Assembly (NCBI GenBank): GCA_017590115.1
Contig: JAGGNK010006448.1
Location: 4,014,589 to 4,078,588 of the forward strand
Origin: Montifringilla adamsi
Lineage: Eukaryota > Chordata > Aves > Passeriformes > Passeridae
Direction of reading: 5' to 3'
Length of the DNA stretch: 64,000 nt
A program made the position numbers and the translations under genes. This document shows, piece after piece, positions 47,641-59,015 of this stretch; within the stretch, counting starts at the first letter, position 1; every line of letters begins with the position of its first letter. Below the pieces are notes generated by a model. It did no database searches. It was given only the letters and a program-made list of their open reading frames with translations, and was not told where the DNA came from.

Positions 47641-50600
47641 CTCTCCCTGGCACAGCTGGGAAGACTTCATGTTCTAAAGCTGTGGCACCATGGGAGCTTT
47701 TGAAGGAGTAGCCCACAAGTATTTCTTTTCTAGCAGATGTATATTAGTGATTGTTTGCTTTATATAATAGCTCCTACTTCTAGAAACCATTTCATATGAG
47801 TTGTATCCCAGAATTTCGCCTGAAGATTTCAGGCCACTGTTAGAATTTGATGAATTTTTTAGGAACTGACAATAGTTCATTGTAACAGACAAGAATCATT
47901 TATGTTACTGTAGTGATATCAAATCTATCAATCCTGTAGTTCAAAAGCCCACAGCACCAAAGTAGATTATGTATCATCCCAATCAGAAACACTTAAGCCA
48001 AATGCTTTAAAGACCCATCTGACTCATGGGAGGTTTACAAAAACTGTTTGCAATGTTTAGTTTCATCATCAATTACACAGGTTTTGTTTCAATCTCCAGC
48101 AAGGGAGTGTAATTGCTTGTGAAAGTTTAAAGCTTGACCTTCATTAAGCATTTTGGGTAAAATAATTGAAATGTCTCAGATTTGTAATATGGGTAGCGTG
48201 GGATTCTTTCCTTCTAACTTAAACCACTAAAAGAATGTCTAGTGTAAGCTAATATTATAACATCCATCAGTAATCAGCAGAGAGAGGCAGCATCTAGTAA
48301 TTCATCCTGTTTACCCTAGACACCTACCTGAGGAAGGATCAGGTCACCCTCTAGCAAACTCTACATTCAATCCACCAACTGCAGATGTAGCCCACATAAG
48401 ACTAAATGCCTACATTACAAGAGCTAATAAAGTGAGATGAATCATACTCTGAGAATATAAGAGGATAGATTTATGTTTATTCTTTATTGAAAGAGACTTT
48501 TTATAACACTGAGATCTCTTTGATTTGTGACAATTACTATAGTTTTAAATCCTATATTCTGAGGCAATTTCTGTATTAAAAGATATGTTATTCTGATGCT
48601 ATAATTTAACAAAGGTATTTCATTTGCAAATGTTCTTTATCAAGGTACACAATTTTTCCCACTAAGGAATTCGTATCTGCTAGATATTCAGCAGTAAAAC
48701 TGCTGGGACTGAGGAAGTGGCATTTAGCTGGAAGAAATGAAATGTTGAGTATGCAAATGGGTCATGGATGTTCATTTGTTCTGAGCCTTGCAGGAAGCAT
48801 GTCTTTATTCAATACTGCACATACTTGAGAATGACCCAGAATATAATATTTGTGCATTTACTCATCTGTGCAAGTTAGGATTTCACCAAAGCATTAGAGA
48901 AGTTAAATTAAACAGAGAAATAATAGCAAATTATGAAAATCACAAAATTATTGGGAAAATGCTCTGTCTTGACAATTCAGGAGCTTTTGGGGTTGTTTTA
49001 TGATAGCAACCTGTAACTATGAAAAATGTATACTCAAGGTTTAGCAACCTGAGATTAGTCTTGTAAAGATGGAAAAGTCTTTATAAGTAAGGAAGGGACA
49101 AAAGTGGTAGAAGTATATGGGTGGTTTCTCTCCCTCTCTAAAGATTTGCAGATTTGTAGTCTGATTCACTGAGAGCGAGTAACTGGGGGGGGGGAAGCAC
49201 TCTTAAGTCCTACACTAATGTTATTTTGAAATAGCTGTACAGCATTTCATATGAGGTATTCATCTGTCTCCTTTAGTTTTAGATGTGCATTATAATTTAA
49301 ACCATTGACACTGATATGTGCACAAACACAAACATAATCATTTTGAAATATGTAATGTCAAATGTTTCTGTTTATAGATAGACATAATTCAACCAAAAAG
49401 GTATTTTTGTTACTTTGGAAAATACTTACAAATTTCAGTATGCAGGTTTCTGCTGTTATCACAATACAGACTGCTGTATTTTTACATTACAGCACAGACC
49501 AGCAGGCACAATCTTGAATGTGGTCTCGTGAGACAAGAAATTTGAATTTATTTCAATATTTTGAGGTTAATGATACTTTTCTGTACCATGTTTTCTTGCC
49601 TATCTCACTTGTGTTTTGATGGGTACAGACAAACCCTAAACTCCAGAGAACTGTTCAAGTGATTCTAACCATTTTAGGAAAGGATACTGGTTGTCAGTAG
49701 ACAAATGAAGAGGGTAGTTGGCATGGGATAATGATGGCTGCTGAAGGACCCTAGGTCAGAGGTAACAACTGAAAATCACTTGAATCCATAAATGCATAAA
49801 TTGGCCTCACTGGCTAGAATGAATGAAAACGATTAAAACTATTTCTGCCCGAACTCCTCTTGACAGTTATATTTAATTCACCATGGGATACACTTTCTAA
49901 CGTGTTTTAATGAAACAAAAATGTTCATTTCAAAGATTCAGATTTTAGAAATCATGTATAAAGTAGCCATTTATTTCTCTAAATGCCTAGACTTTTGAAC
50001 AGGTGATTCTGTATTGGACAGGAAATCATTGGTCTGTAATAGTCATCTAAGTGCCAAAGTACAATGCAATGTTCAACAAATACCAAAACTCTCAAAATGC
50101 TGACTGCAGAGCTACTGAAAACCTGTTACTGAAGATGCAGAGTAATCCTACTTTGCTGGAGATGTAGACTAAGGGCAGATATGCCATAAAGACAGAACCA
50201 ATCTCTGATTTTATGACACAAGCTATTTTCCTCAGGTCCTAGCTGAGAAATTTTGCTAGGCTGATAAGCAACGTGGACACCTATGCATAAAGAAGAACAC
50301 TTTCCTTCTCCAGTATGGTCACACCAGCACTTATTGTCATGGAGATACATGTAATGAATTAAAAGGCCATTTTTTCCTCAAGAGAAATACATTGATATTG
50401 AGGGTTTCAGAAGCAAGTCTAGAAAGTGGCATGTCCCAGTGCAAACAGGTGTAAAATTTAAAAGTAAATAACAATAATTTTTTAATATATTTTAGGCCAT
50501 TATTCCTTTTGAAGCAGAAGTAATGGCAGAAGTAGATGGAGGTTCTTGTCCATTACACATTCTCGCAGAGGAATTTCATCTGCTGAAGACAAACATGGGT

Positions 50601-50986
50601 GTTCAAGGGAAGATGCTGTATATCTTTTCTTGGGAATGAACAGAACAATGGATTCAAGGTTATTATTGATATTTCAATTTAAATAGGCATTTCCATCAGT
50701 TGTGTTTTGTAAGAATACCATATCAATTAATCCTAATGCTTGACTGAGTGAAAGCTATTATAAATATTATAGAATGTGCACTTTTGATAGAGGCAGTATC
50801 AAGATTTTCTCTCAATAGTTAAATGCAACTACTCTTAAATCACTTTAGAGTAGTTATGTTTTAATGAGAAAATGAAGTCCATGTATTGTGTGCTCCTGCA
50901 ATTTGCTCCTGCAAAATGAGGGGAGACCCCATTTTGGCCTTCCAGTACTTAAAACGCAATTTGTAAAAAATTAACGTAATGTTATC

Positions 50987-51290
50987 GGCTTCTTACATGG
51001 GCGGATAGTGGTAGGACAAGGGGGAATAGTTTTAAACTAAACAAGTAGAATTTTAGATTAGATGTGAGGAAGAAATTCTTTAATCAGAGGCTGGTGAGTC
51101 ACTGGAGGAGGTGGCCTAGAGAAATTCTGGATGTTCCATTCCTGGGAATGTTCAAGGCCTGGTTGGATGGAGTACTGAGCAGCCTGATCTAGTGGGTGGC
51201 ACACCTGCCCATAGCAGGGAGGAGTTGGAACTAGATGATCTTTAAGATCCCTTCCAATCCAAGACTTTCTATGATGCAGTGATTCTTTTA
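50987..51290 (+). mobile_element. CR1 LINE 3' end, plus strand
   Basis: The sequence reads in sense: GATAGTGGTAGGACAAGGGG, then GAGGAAGAAATTCTTTAATC, then GGTGAGTCACTGGAGGAGGT, then GGGAATGTTCAAGGCCTGGT, then GATGATCTTTAAGATCCCTT and CCAATCC. It ends in the CR1 octamer-like TTTCTATGATGCAGTGATTC near 51290. This is a 5'-truncated copy of about 300 bp holding only the last ORF2 codons and the 3' UTR. It has the opposite orientation to the larger CR1 copies here. Confidence 0.92.
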
Positions 51291-53199
51291 ATTATTCCTA
51301 CCAGTAACAAGAATTTACTGTACCATAGCATGGTCTAAAAGGCAGTGTCTCTGTAAACACTTAACATTTCTGTGGATAAGTCCCACTTTTCTCAGTTCTG
51401 CATGGCAGAGCCCTTCACATTGTTTAGCCTCTAACTCAGCACAGCATATGTGCTTATGTTCAATATTAAGCATTCCTTGAGATGCCTTTAGACCCTCAGT
51501 CAATTATGAATTGTATACAACTCATTTGCGAAGTCGAGCATGGGTTGAAGTGCTTTGCCAAGCTGGGATGTAAATATCTAGAGTGAAAAAGGATGTATTC
51601 AGAAAGTTCTTCAAGGTAAGAGGGAAGAAATAACATAACAACTTTTTTTCACATATGATACAACTGCTAAACTTGGCTACCTGCAGATTTTCCTATACCT
51701 CTTCTTTCCTAAAACTAATCCTTCCTTCCTTCCCACATTTTCCCATCACCCATTTTACTTTCTCAAACTTTCTGTTTCCCTGTTTGCAGCCTCTGCTCTC
51801 ACAGCCTTGCACCCACATTCCTCTTACACACATGCCCACAGCTCTTCCCTCTCACCCAGGAGGAATTCAGCACGGTGCTGGATGGTTAGGATGATGGCTG
51901 AGTAGACTGGCCAAACTTCATCCTAGCTGACCAGGTCACCCCTGATGTCAGAGGGCTTTGATTGGAATCTCTTTCTGGCACAGATCTTGTCCTTTCTTTA
52001 AGCCATTAGCATGCCACTGTTGCTTCTTAACTGTCTGTCACTAAATCAATAAGTAGCATGGCAGGAGTAGAAGATAAAAAACTTACCAGGACTGGAAGGC
52101 TACTAGGACATAAGACTGCTAGGATGCTGTATTTACCTGAAGGCATCAAACTAAAAAATTGCTTATAGAAACTATTTATTTCTTAGTTACTTCCACAAAA
52201 ATAAAATGTTATCACTTTTTTGGTCATGACAACACCAAGTTTGAATAAAACATTACAGTGATGCAGTGGACAAAGATAAATACCGTCACACTGAGAAACT
52301 AGAAAAGTTGCCTAGGAGACTTAGTGAGATGAACTCAGCCTGATTCTCCATAGGACTCCTGACTCCACTCAGTTTTAGTACACTAAAATTAATCACTAAA
52401 ATTAACCACTGACACATGCCTACAACATCCATAGCTGCATCAGTCTTGGTTGTCTCCTCCTCAGTTGGTATTATATGAAGACTCTCTCACAGTCTGTTAT
52501 ATCACCACTTCCATGGACTGTGGGTTAGTTCTCATTGCAAAAAAACAGGTGCAAAGCATATTTCAAATGTACTTTTAGGTATAGATAAACAATAAATTGT
52601 TAATAAAAATAAATTATTAAATTAAAAAAATATATTTTTAAATATCTCCCATAAGGGGATTGCATATCTCCAGGATTTACCTGAAAGATAGTTTAAAACT
52701 GTGATAGACTTAAGAGGGAAGGATTAATATAAAAATAAATCTACTTAAATACTTGCTGAGGCTGATTCTACTATGCATATCCAGAATGTGGTGTACAAGT
52801 CCAAAACTGCTATCCTGATTGATTTTATATATTACATTTTATAACCACCTGTAAAATATATTTTAATGACTTAAAAAAAAAAGGAAATAAAAGTGTGTAT
52901 ATTTACTGTCTAGCTTGCAGTACAGACTATAACAAAATAATCAAGATGTGCAGTTTGTGTTGCACTCTGGGGTTAGCACTCTCATCTGTGTGGCAACTGA
53001 ATTGACAAGGGACTTGTTTGGTCTGGCACTGAGGTAGCAGAAGTCCCACAGTAGGTATGTTTGCATCACAAGAAAGGTGGACAAGTGAGATTTCTTTGTC
53101 TGTCTTTTCCCCAGGTTCTAACAAATTAGTATTAAAGCCTGAGGAATAGAACGCCACCTTTCATTTCCATCAGTAAACACCAAGCAAGATGGTTGTTCT
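51291..53199. other. AT-rich noncoding DNA, no gene recognised
   Basis: Short open frames only. A T/C-rich patch lies at about 51700-51850. 52590-52640 is almost pure A/T. No RNA gene or transposon end was recognised. Confidence 0.55.
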
Positions 53200-54275
53200 C
53201 CCTGTGTATGGCTGCACTGACACTGAAGGTCCAACAGCAGGCCTTCTTCGCTACGGGTTTTGTTCTACTTTCCACCACTTTGGTGCTTTTGGCTCCTCTT
53301 TTTCAGCTCAAGTTCCATTAATCATTTTCTTTTCCTGGCTCACCACCAACATACACATTATCCATTTTTTTCTTGAACTGTATTGAATGTGTCTTGTCGA
53401 GCTCCACTGCAAATTTGTCCTTTCCTCTTTGATGCTGTCTCAGACACTTCACTCTACCTTAACTGAATTCCCAGCCTATGGTCCCACATGACTTTTCACC
53501 AGTTTTAATTTATATCTCAAATCTCCCCATTTTCCTATCATACTTTCATTTCTGCTAGAATTTTGCTCTGCTTCCAAGAAATCATAGGCAACAAAAGTCA
53601 TGACCTTCATTCCTTACCTTGGCGTAAATTTCCACCTTCCTCCTTCTTTTACAGAGGTTGTACTCTTTTCTGACATAGACATTCATGTTTCTCTTTTGCT
53701 CTCTCCTCCAAATTCCATCCTCATGCTCCAGTTCTGTTCCAGCTCTTCACATCCTTTGTTCCCACAGACAGCCTCTCTATTACTCTTCTCCTTACCTTCA
53801 CATTCTATTTTGATTTTCCCCTCATGGTACAATATGCTTTAGATGCTTTAGTCTTAGAAGATGTCACCTTTGACCTTTCACTGCTCTCCAAGTGCAGCTG
53901 TAACTCCCTGCTCTATTTCATTGTAAATTCATCAAATAACTTGTTTACAATGAGAATAGGTAGATCTTCTCCTCCCTTTTCAACCCATACCCTCTCCAAT
54001 GCAGCGTTTTCTCCCCTGCCCTGTGTGGAGACTGCTCTTTCCAGACACTCTCAAACCCTCTTCCTGGCCATTCTTGTTTGCTCTCTTTGGCATGTCTACC
54101 ATCTTTTACTCAGCTATCTGGCCTTTTCTTTATGTAAGATTACCTGCTCCCTTCTCAGGATATTGTCTTCTACTAGTCTTCCTTTTCCTTCATGTTTTTG
54201 TCACATCCTGCATAAATCCACATCAAACTTCTTTCTCATACAGGAAGAGACTTAAGAAATGGCTCTTCTTCCTTT
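53200..54275 (+). mobile_element. Pyrimidine-rich block, probable ancient LINE remnant, plus strand
   Basis: More than 1 kb of plus-strand T/C bias gives long open frames (143 codons at 53824-54255, 92 at 53999-54277) that are artefacts of composition. Two weak LINE-like marks are visible. Near 53850-53885 the translation LEDVTFDLSLLS resembles the LGVTFDSSLS block of L3/CR1/L2-group ORF2. At about 54243-54272, RKRLKKWLFFL resembles the FK..LKTHLF block near the ORF2 C-terminus. Their order and strand are consistent with one old, decayed copy, separate from the copy that follows. Confidence 0.35.
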
Positions 54276-54599
54276 AGATTTACATTATTCATATAGGAAA
54301 ATTAATTGCAGGGGTTCGAACACATACCTTCTTTAACTTAGAGTACATTTTTCACATCACAAGAAACTCTGCTTGATGGACTTGTACTCACTTGTGGAGT
54401 GAGTACACTAGCTTCTTTGCAAGTTAAAAAGGCTAAGAAAGGTCCTTAATTATTTTCTAACAAATACTTCCCTTTTCTGGATCACATTTTCATCTTCATT
54501 CAGTTGAAGCATATTATAAAAAATAAATAAATAACACATATATTATAGACCCAGTTCAGACATTGCCTAAGTTTTCTAAGACTTTTAGCAAAGCCTTTT

Positions 54600-55345
54600 C
54601 AAGATTAATTTGCCTGCATCCTCTCGCTCAGTTATTCTCTCCATACACACAAATACTCACAGACATATCAAGTCCTTCATCACCTTCTATCTAGCTTACT
54701 GTAATGCTATTTTCTCCACCATTAATAAACACCGTTGTTGCTGTAGGATTGCTGTAGCAAAGACCATCTGCCAGCTCAGTGTTTTCATAATATTTTCTTT
54801 CCTTCTCCTCTTGTCTCTTTTCCTGCTTGACACAGTAGATGTAATAGTAACCTGTGAACACTCATCACCCTTTCCATATTTTCATTTTTTCAATTTTCTA
54901 TTGATTATTGGCTACACAGCCAGTATCAGGACTTGTTGTCCTTTTGTTCCATTTTCAAATAAGCTTTTTTTTCCCCCAACCTGCCCTTCATCTGCAAATA
55001 CAACTTTTCCTTTACTAATTTTCCATTCCAGATTTCATCTCTTCTCTGTGGAAAAAAAAAAAAAAACAAAAAAAACACCAAAACTTGAGAACATATTTTA
55101 GCACTTCATTACTATAAATACCATGCTGTTATTAAAAATAAGCATTTAGCTGGCAGGCATAGCTGTATTCCTCCATCTATGTGCATCTACGTGTAAGTAT
55201 ACACAGTTTCCTCTTTTGTGGAAAAATTGTATGCTTTTTAGGGCAGGGACCAGCTTTCTCCTGTGTGTTTGCACATTGCTTAATACAGTGATGTCCTGGT
55301 TCATGACTCCTACATGGACAAGTAAATAATAATGATAATATCTCC
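54600..55345 (+). mobile_element. Ancient LINE remnant (L3/CR1/L2 group) with 3' tail, plus strand
   Basis: At 54670-54747 the plus strand translates to FITFYLAYCNAIF and INKH, followed by RIAVAKTICQL. This matches the F.TSRLDYCNALF and AAAKLI blocks of old amniote LINEs and aligns with 39530-39600. At 55225-55323, TTTTAGGGCAGGGACCAGC, then GTGTTTGCACATTGCTTAAT, then GTCCTGGTTCATGACTCCTA resembles the GGGGCAGGGAC...GTCCTGGTCCATGACT 3' UTR of such copies. The element ends in an ATA/AAT tail (AATAATAATGATAATAT, 55324-55342), as expected for non-LTR elements of this group. An A15 run at 55052-55066 interrupts it. Subfamily assignment is uncertain. Confidence 0.5.
55052..55066 (+). repeat. A15 homopolymer run
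   Basis: Fifteen A, then C, then eight A, inside the 3' part of the old LINE remnant. It is probably local expansion. Confidence 0.85.
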
Positions 55346-56329
55346 ACTCTTCTTTCTACAGAGCTCACCCACTGAGCTGACGGCCTAAATGAAACCCAGG
55401 GTGATTAATAATGCATTCTTTTACTGACTCTTACACGTTATTATTCTTGTCACCTGTCAGGATCCACTTTGAGGGAAATCTGTTGTTTTCTGATGAAAAA
55501 GGGAGTGGAAAAAAAGGCAATTTCTTTTGCCCATTTCTTTTGAAAAGAAACTAAAAATGGGTGACTCATAGTGACAGTCATGGAAGAATTAACCCCCTCT
55601 CCTGGAAAGCAGTCCCATAAATTGCCAGAGTTTTAAGAGATTATCAGAATAATCCCCAAATATTATGTTAGAAATACAACTTTCAGCCTTATTCCACTAC
55701 TAACTAGGACTTTTTATTTGCCTGCTGAAAACTAGACCAAAAGACCAACAAACCATTTCACACAGGCTGCTGAACCATAAGTACAAGATAATGAATTTTG
55801 GTTCCTACTAACCTGTGCCAGATTTGAAGCAATGACCTAGAGGTGAGAAATTCAACATCTCATTGTCATTCCACTGACTGAAACAGTTCTCAAATCATAG
55901 GATGAAAAGAAGGAGGGAAAAACCAGGCCTTCCTGGTGTGAGTTAAAGGTCTGCATGAACTTTGAATTTCAAAGCTTTTTCTCAATCATTAATTTAGTTG
56001 AACTTAAGTAGACTTTAAAGTATTTAAAATAGATGACTGAAAATTTCAATAACCAAAATAAAAATATGTAAAGACAATTTCAAAAAGAAGGGGGGGAGTT
56101 GCTACCTTTTGCTCCTGTGCACCCATCCCCCTTCCATTTTCCTTTGTCACAACAAGCCCAATGAGGGAGATCAGATTAAATATGATTGCCTACTACTCTG
56201 CCTAGCTGACAGGTCACCTATGGTGCTTTCAAAAATAAAGGTTGTGGCTGGGTTTGTACAAGCTTCAAATGTGTATTTGACCTTTTAATGTTTTATTTGG
56301 TTTTGTCAATTTTTCCTTTAATACTTTTA

Positions 56330-57180
56330 AGGCTTCTTAGCTGAGGAAAATTGCCAGCATAGTTAACTACACAAATGGACTAATTTGCATATGGATGCTT
56401 TTGAGATCCTCAGCCTGAGATCCTGTTTATCAGTGGACTGATAGAAAGTTATTGATGGATTGCAATGAAAAAGTGCACATTTCAGCTGTTAATAAATGGG
56501 TCTTAGAAAAAAAAAAGCTAATAGATTGCCAACTGGTACCACAGAAATGATAGCTAAAGAATAAACATAGTGCAATCTAATTCATTCTCATAAACTTTAG
56601 ACCTTTTGTTATCATTCTTTATATAAAATTCTCCATTTCTTTTTCTTGACCGTTAATACTGATAATTATATCTGTATTTCTTAAGAATATTATGAGTTGC
56701 CATTTCTGCATAGTAGCAGATTGAATTTATTCACCTTACGGATATATTATTATCACAGATAATAACTGCAGCATGATAATTATCATTAATTATTCATTTG
56801 GATTAAGAGGCAAATAGGCTTGCATTCAAGGGTCTTCCAGAGCAGTGTTCATTGTTCCAGGGCCCTGTGTGCCAGTGTGACTAATTCATACTCCTTTCTG
56901 TGCTACTGTTGACATCTGACCGGTCCCATATGTATTTATTTCAAAATATTATAAAAGGAATAAGTGCATCATTTCAGGACATGACCACTAAAATAGACAT
57001 ATGGTTCTTTTCTGCCCTCTGAGTGAGAATACGCAATTTTCTATTAGAGAAGATGCTCACACAGTATCATTTCAATAGATCTGTATGTCTGCCCTATCTT
57101 TGCCTTCCTGTGCCATTCTGCTTTAACTTATATAAGCCAATATATTTACATAATAGCTTTTAGCACAAATAATAACATGT
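56330..57180. promoter_or_regulatory. Candidate noncoding regulatory element (homeodomain/octamer-like words)
   Basis: This non-repetitive AT-rich stretch contains CTAATTTGCATATG (octamer-like ATTTGCAT next to TAAT) near 56380-56393. It also has a perfect 14-bp palindrome ATGATAATTATCAT at 56773-56786, followed at once by TAATTATTCATTTGG. TAATTA-type words are homeodomain targets. They also occur often by chance in AT-rich DNA, so this is only a candidate for a conserved noncoding element. Confidence 0.2.
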
Positions 57181-58190
57181 GAAGCTGTACAATTTGTCAT
57201 TCACTGAATACAGTATTTAGTCAAACTGAAGCTGGACTAGGTTTAATGTACAAAGATCTTCTAGTGCAATGTTAGAAAAATCCAAGGGAGGAAAAAAATT
57301 AGTAAGAAGGGGGGTATGGCTGATGAAAAAGGGACAATAAATAATATAAATGCTAATTCCTTTTCGTGGCTTTCACCCACTACTTATTAGCAAACCTCTC
57401 TCTCATTCCCTCTCTAATCTTTGCTTCATATCTAAAAAAATGTCTTGAAGGTAGTAACACGATGATCTGAGGACCAACATGACAGCTCCAATATTCACAG
57501 AGTGATAAATGTCAGTCTGGCTTTTATAGCTCTGAGGCTGCACTTATATATGCCCTCTGTGACTTACCATCTTTTCCTCCACAGATGATTCCTTTTTATT
57601 GTTAATATGTCAGCATGGCTCCAGTGCTATTCAATATGAATTGCTCTGTAATAGTCTGGAACCCTCCTTTTCTAACCAGTTTTAGTTTTGTTCCACAGTT
57701 TCCAGGCTTAATTTTAAGGTCAGGTCCCTAGAGTTCTGCAGCAAAAGCAGCAGATTCCATGTGGAGCAGTAGGTGCTTTATCAGATGTAAACACAGGACA
57801 AGGAAAGAAGATGCAGAGACGGCAAAAGGAAATAGTCAAATTTTATCAGTGCTGATGAAATATATTATGAGCATGTCAGGTAAAGACTGCAAATTTCAAC
57901 AGGAAGAAAGCAACCAACATGGAAGGTATTTGTTCTAGTAGCAATCCCTTTTTGCACTCACATGCATCACCAGTATATTGTTGGCAGGGAGATATATGTG
58001 AGATGCAGAAATAAAAAGGTACTTGTGTCAAAAGTGGAAACAGACAAAATATTCTTGCAGTTTTACCCTTCAAAATATGCACTAAGAAATCAATTAGAAA
58101 TTAGAAAGAAAGAGAGGAGACAGCAGAGTTTCCCAGCCTGCCTGCGTTAGGTCACCTGGATAGAGACTCATCCACTGTAAAAATGACAAT

Positions 58191-58228
58191 GAGTGAAGTC
58201 TTAACTTCTTTAAGTTAAGACTTCACTC
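58191..58228. repeat. Perfect inverted repeat, 17-bp arms, 4-nt loop
   Basis: GAGTGAAGTCTTAACTT at 58191-58207 pairs perfectly with AAGTTAAGACTTCACTC at 58212-58228 around CTTT. Immediately after it AGTGAAGTTAAT (58232-58243) partly repeats the left arm in direct orientation. A second hairpin follows at 58247-58269. A 17-bp perfect stem with so small a loop cannot be a chance event in this window. Pairing does not extend beyond the arms. Confidence 0.95.
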
Positions 58229-58246
58229 TTAAGTGAAGTTAATATC

Positions 58247-58269
58247 TTTAAGTTCAGCCAGAACTTAAA
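58247..58269. repeat. Perfect inverted repeat, 9-bp arms, 5-nt loop
   Basis: TTTAAGTTC (58247-58255) pairs with GAACTTAAA (58261-58269) around AGCCA, 18 bp downstream of the 17-bp-arm hairpin. It shares the AAGTT/AACTT word with it. Confidence 0.8.
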
Positions 58270-59000
58270 AACAGGGACAGGGGAAGAACTGCATGCTTAG
58301 CGGGGGCTAACACAAGTTGGGGGCACAGGGTGAGTGGTCTGCAGAAAAAGGTCTACCATTTGTATTTTGGAAACATCTAAAGACCAGCAACCAGAGTGGA
58401 GACATTGTCCCAATGTTTCATGAGTCTTGGCACTGCAGATGGATTCCTCTTCCAGCTGCCAAGTAAAAGAGGTCAAATGGCATTAGTATATCGTGGCATA
58501 ACTGATATGCTGAACTGGCAGGAAAAAAAGTGCATTTTGCTAATGAAGGGAATAGGAGCTTGATATATGCATTTAGCTAAGTTCTGATATCAGAGATTTT
58601 TTTTTCCAAACACCTGTTCATTCATAGAGTAGAGAATAATAGGGAAGATTGTATTAATTGTTGACAACTTTCTGGGGAGGCAGGGATCAGACTGGACAAT
58701 AAAATTGGCACAAAATTTATTTAGATTTAATTCTAAAGTGCAACACTATACAGCAACACCACAAAAATTGTTCTGCTGATGCCTGCAGAAATCTTCCAGA
58801 AGATGTCAATAGCATCAGTCCAAAGTACAGCTTCTTTCAGTATAACTTGTGGAGCTTGATTTTGAATCCCAGCCAATGCCAGAGGGAAAAGAATGTTTTT
58901 CTTGAAGCCTCATTATTCTGTACAGAACTTTTAAGCCATAATAGTATGAACACGGAAGAAGTGTGGTTTTACTTCATTAAGTAACTTCGTTATAAATAAA

Positions 59001-59015
59001 GCAGCAGCAGCAGCT
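59001..59015. repeat. (GCA)5 microsatellite
   Basis: Five GCA/AGC units in noncoding context. Confidence 0.8.

Larger units (their letters stand above)
40061..50986. other. AT-rich noncoding DNA, no gene recognised
   Basis: Only short open frames (96 codons or fewer) without recognisable domains are present. A T/C-rich patch at about 47190-47640 resembles the old LINE blocks in composition, but I saw no diagnostic motif. Simple repeats and the minisatellite within this stretch are listed separately. A run of ten G occurs at 49185-49194. Confidence 0.55.

Noticed and set aside
54305..54325. GGGTTCGAACACA, resembling a tRNA B box
   Set aside because: There is no A box at the right distance, no acceptor-stem pairing and no anticodon arm in the flanks.
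53824..55101. 143- and 163-codon plus-strand frames resembling hydrophobic membrane proteins
   Set aside because: The hydrophobicity (F, L, S, I) comes from T/C-rich DNA. The only motifs are LINE-like and the frames shift between them.
58191..58228. Hairpin considered as a microRNA precursor or an intrinsic terminator
   Set aside because: The stem is too short and too perfect for a metazoan pre-miRNA and pairing stops at the arms. Bacterial-type terminators do not apply in vertebrate DNA.
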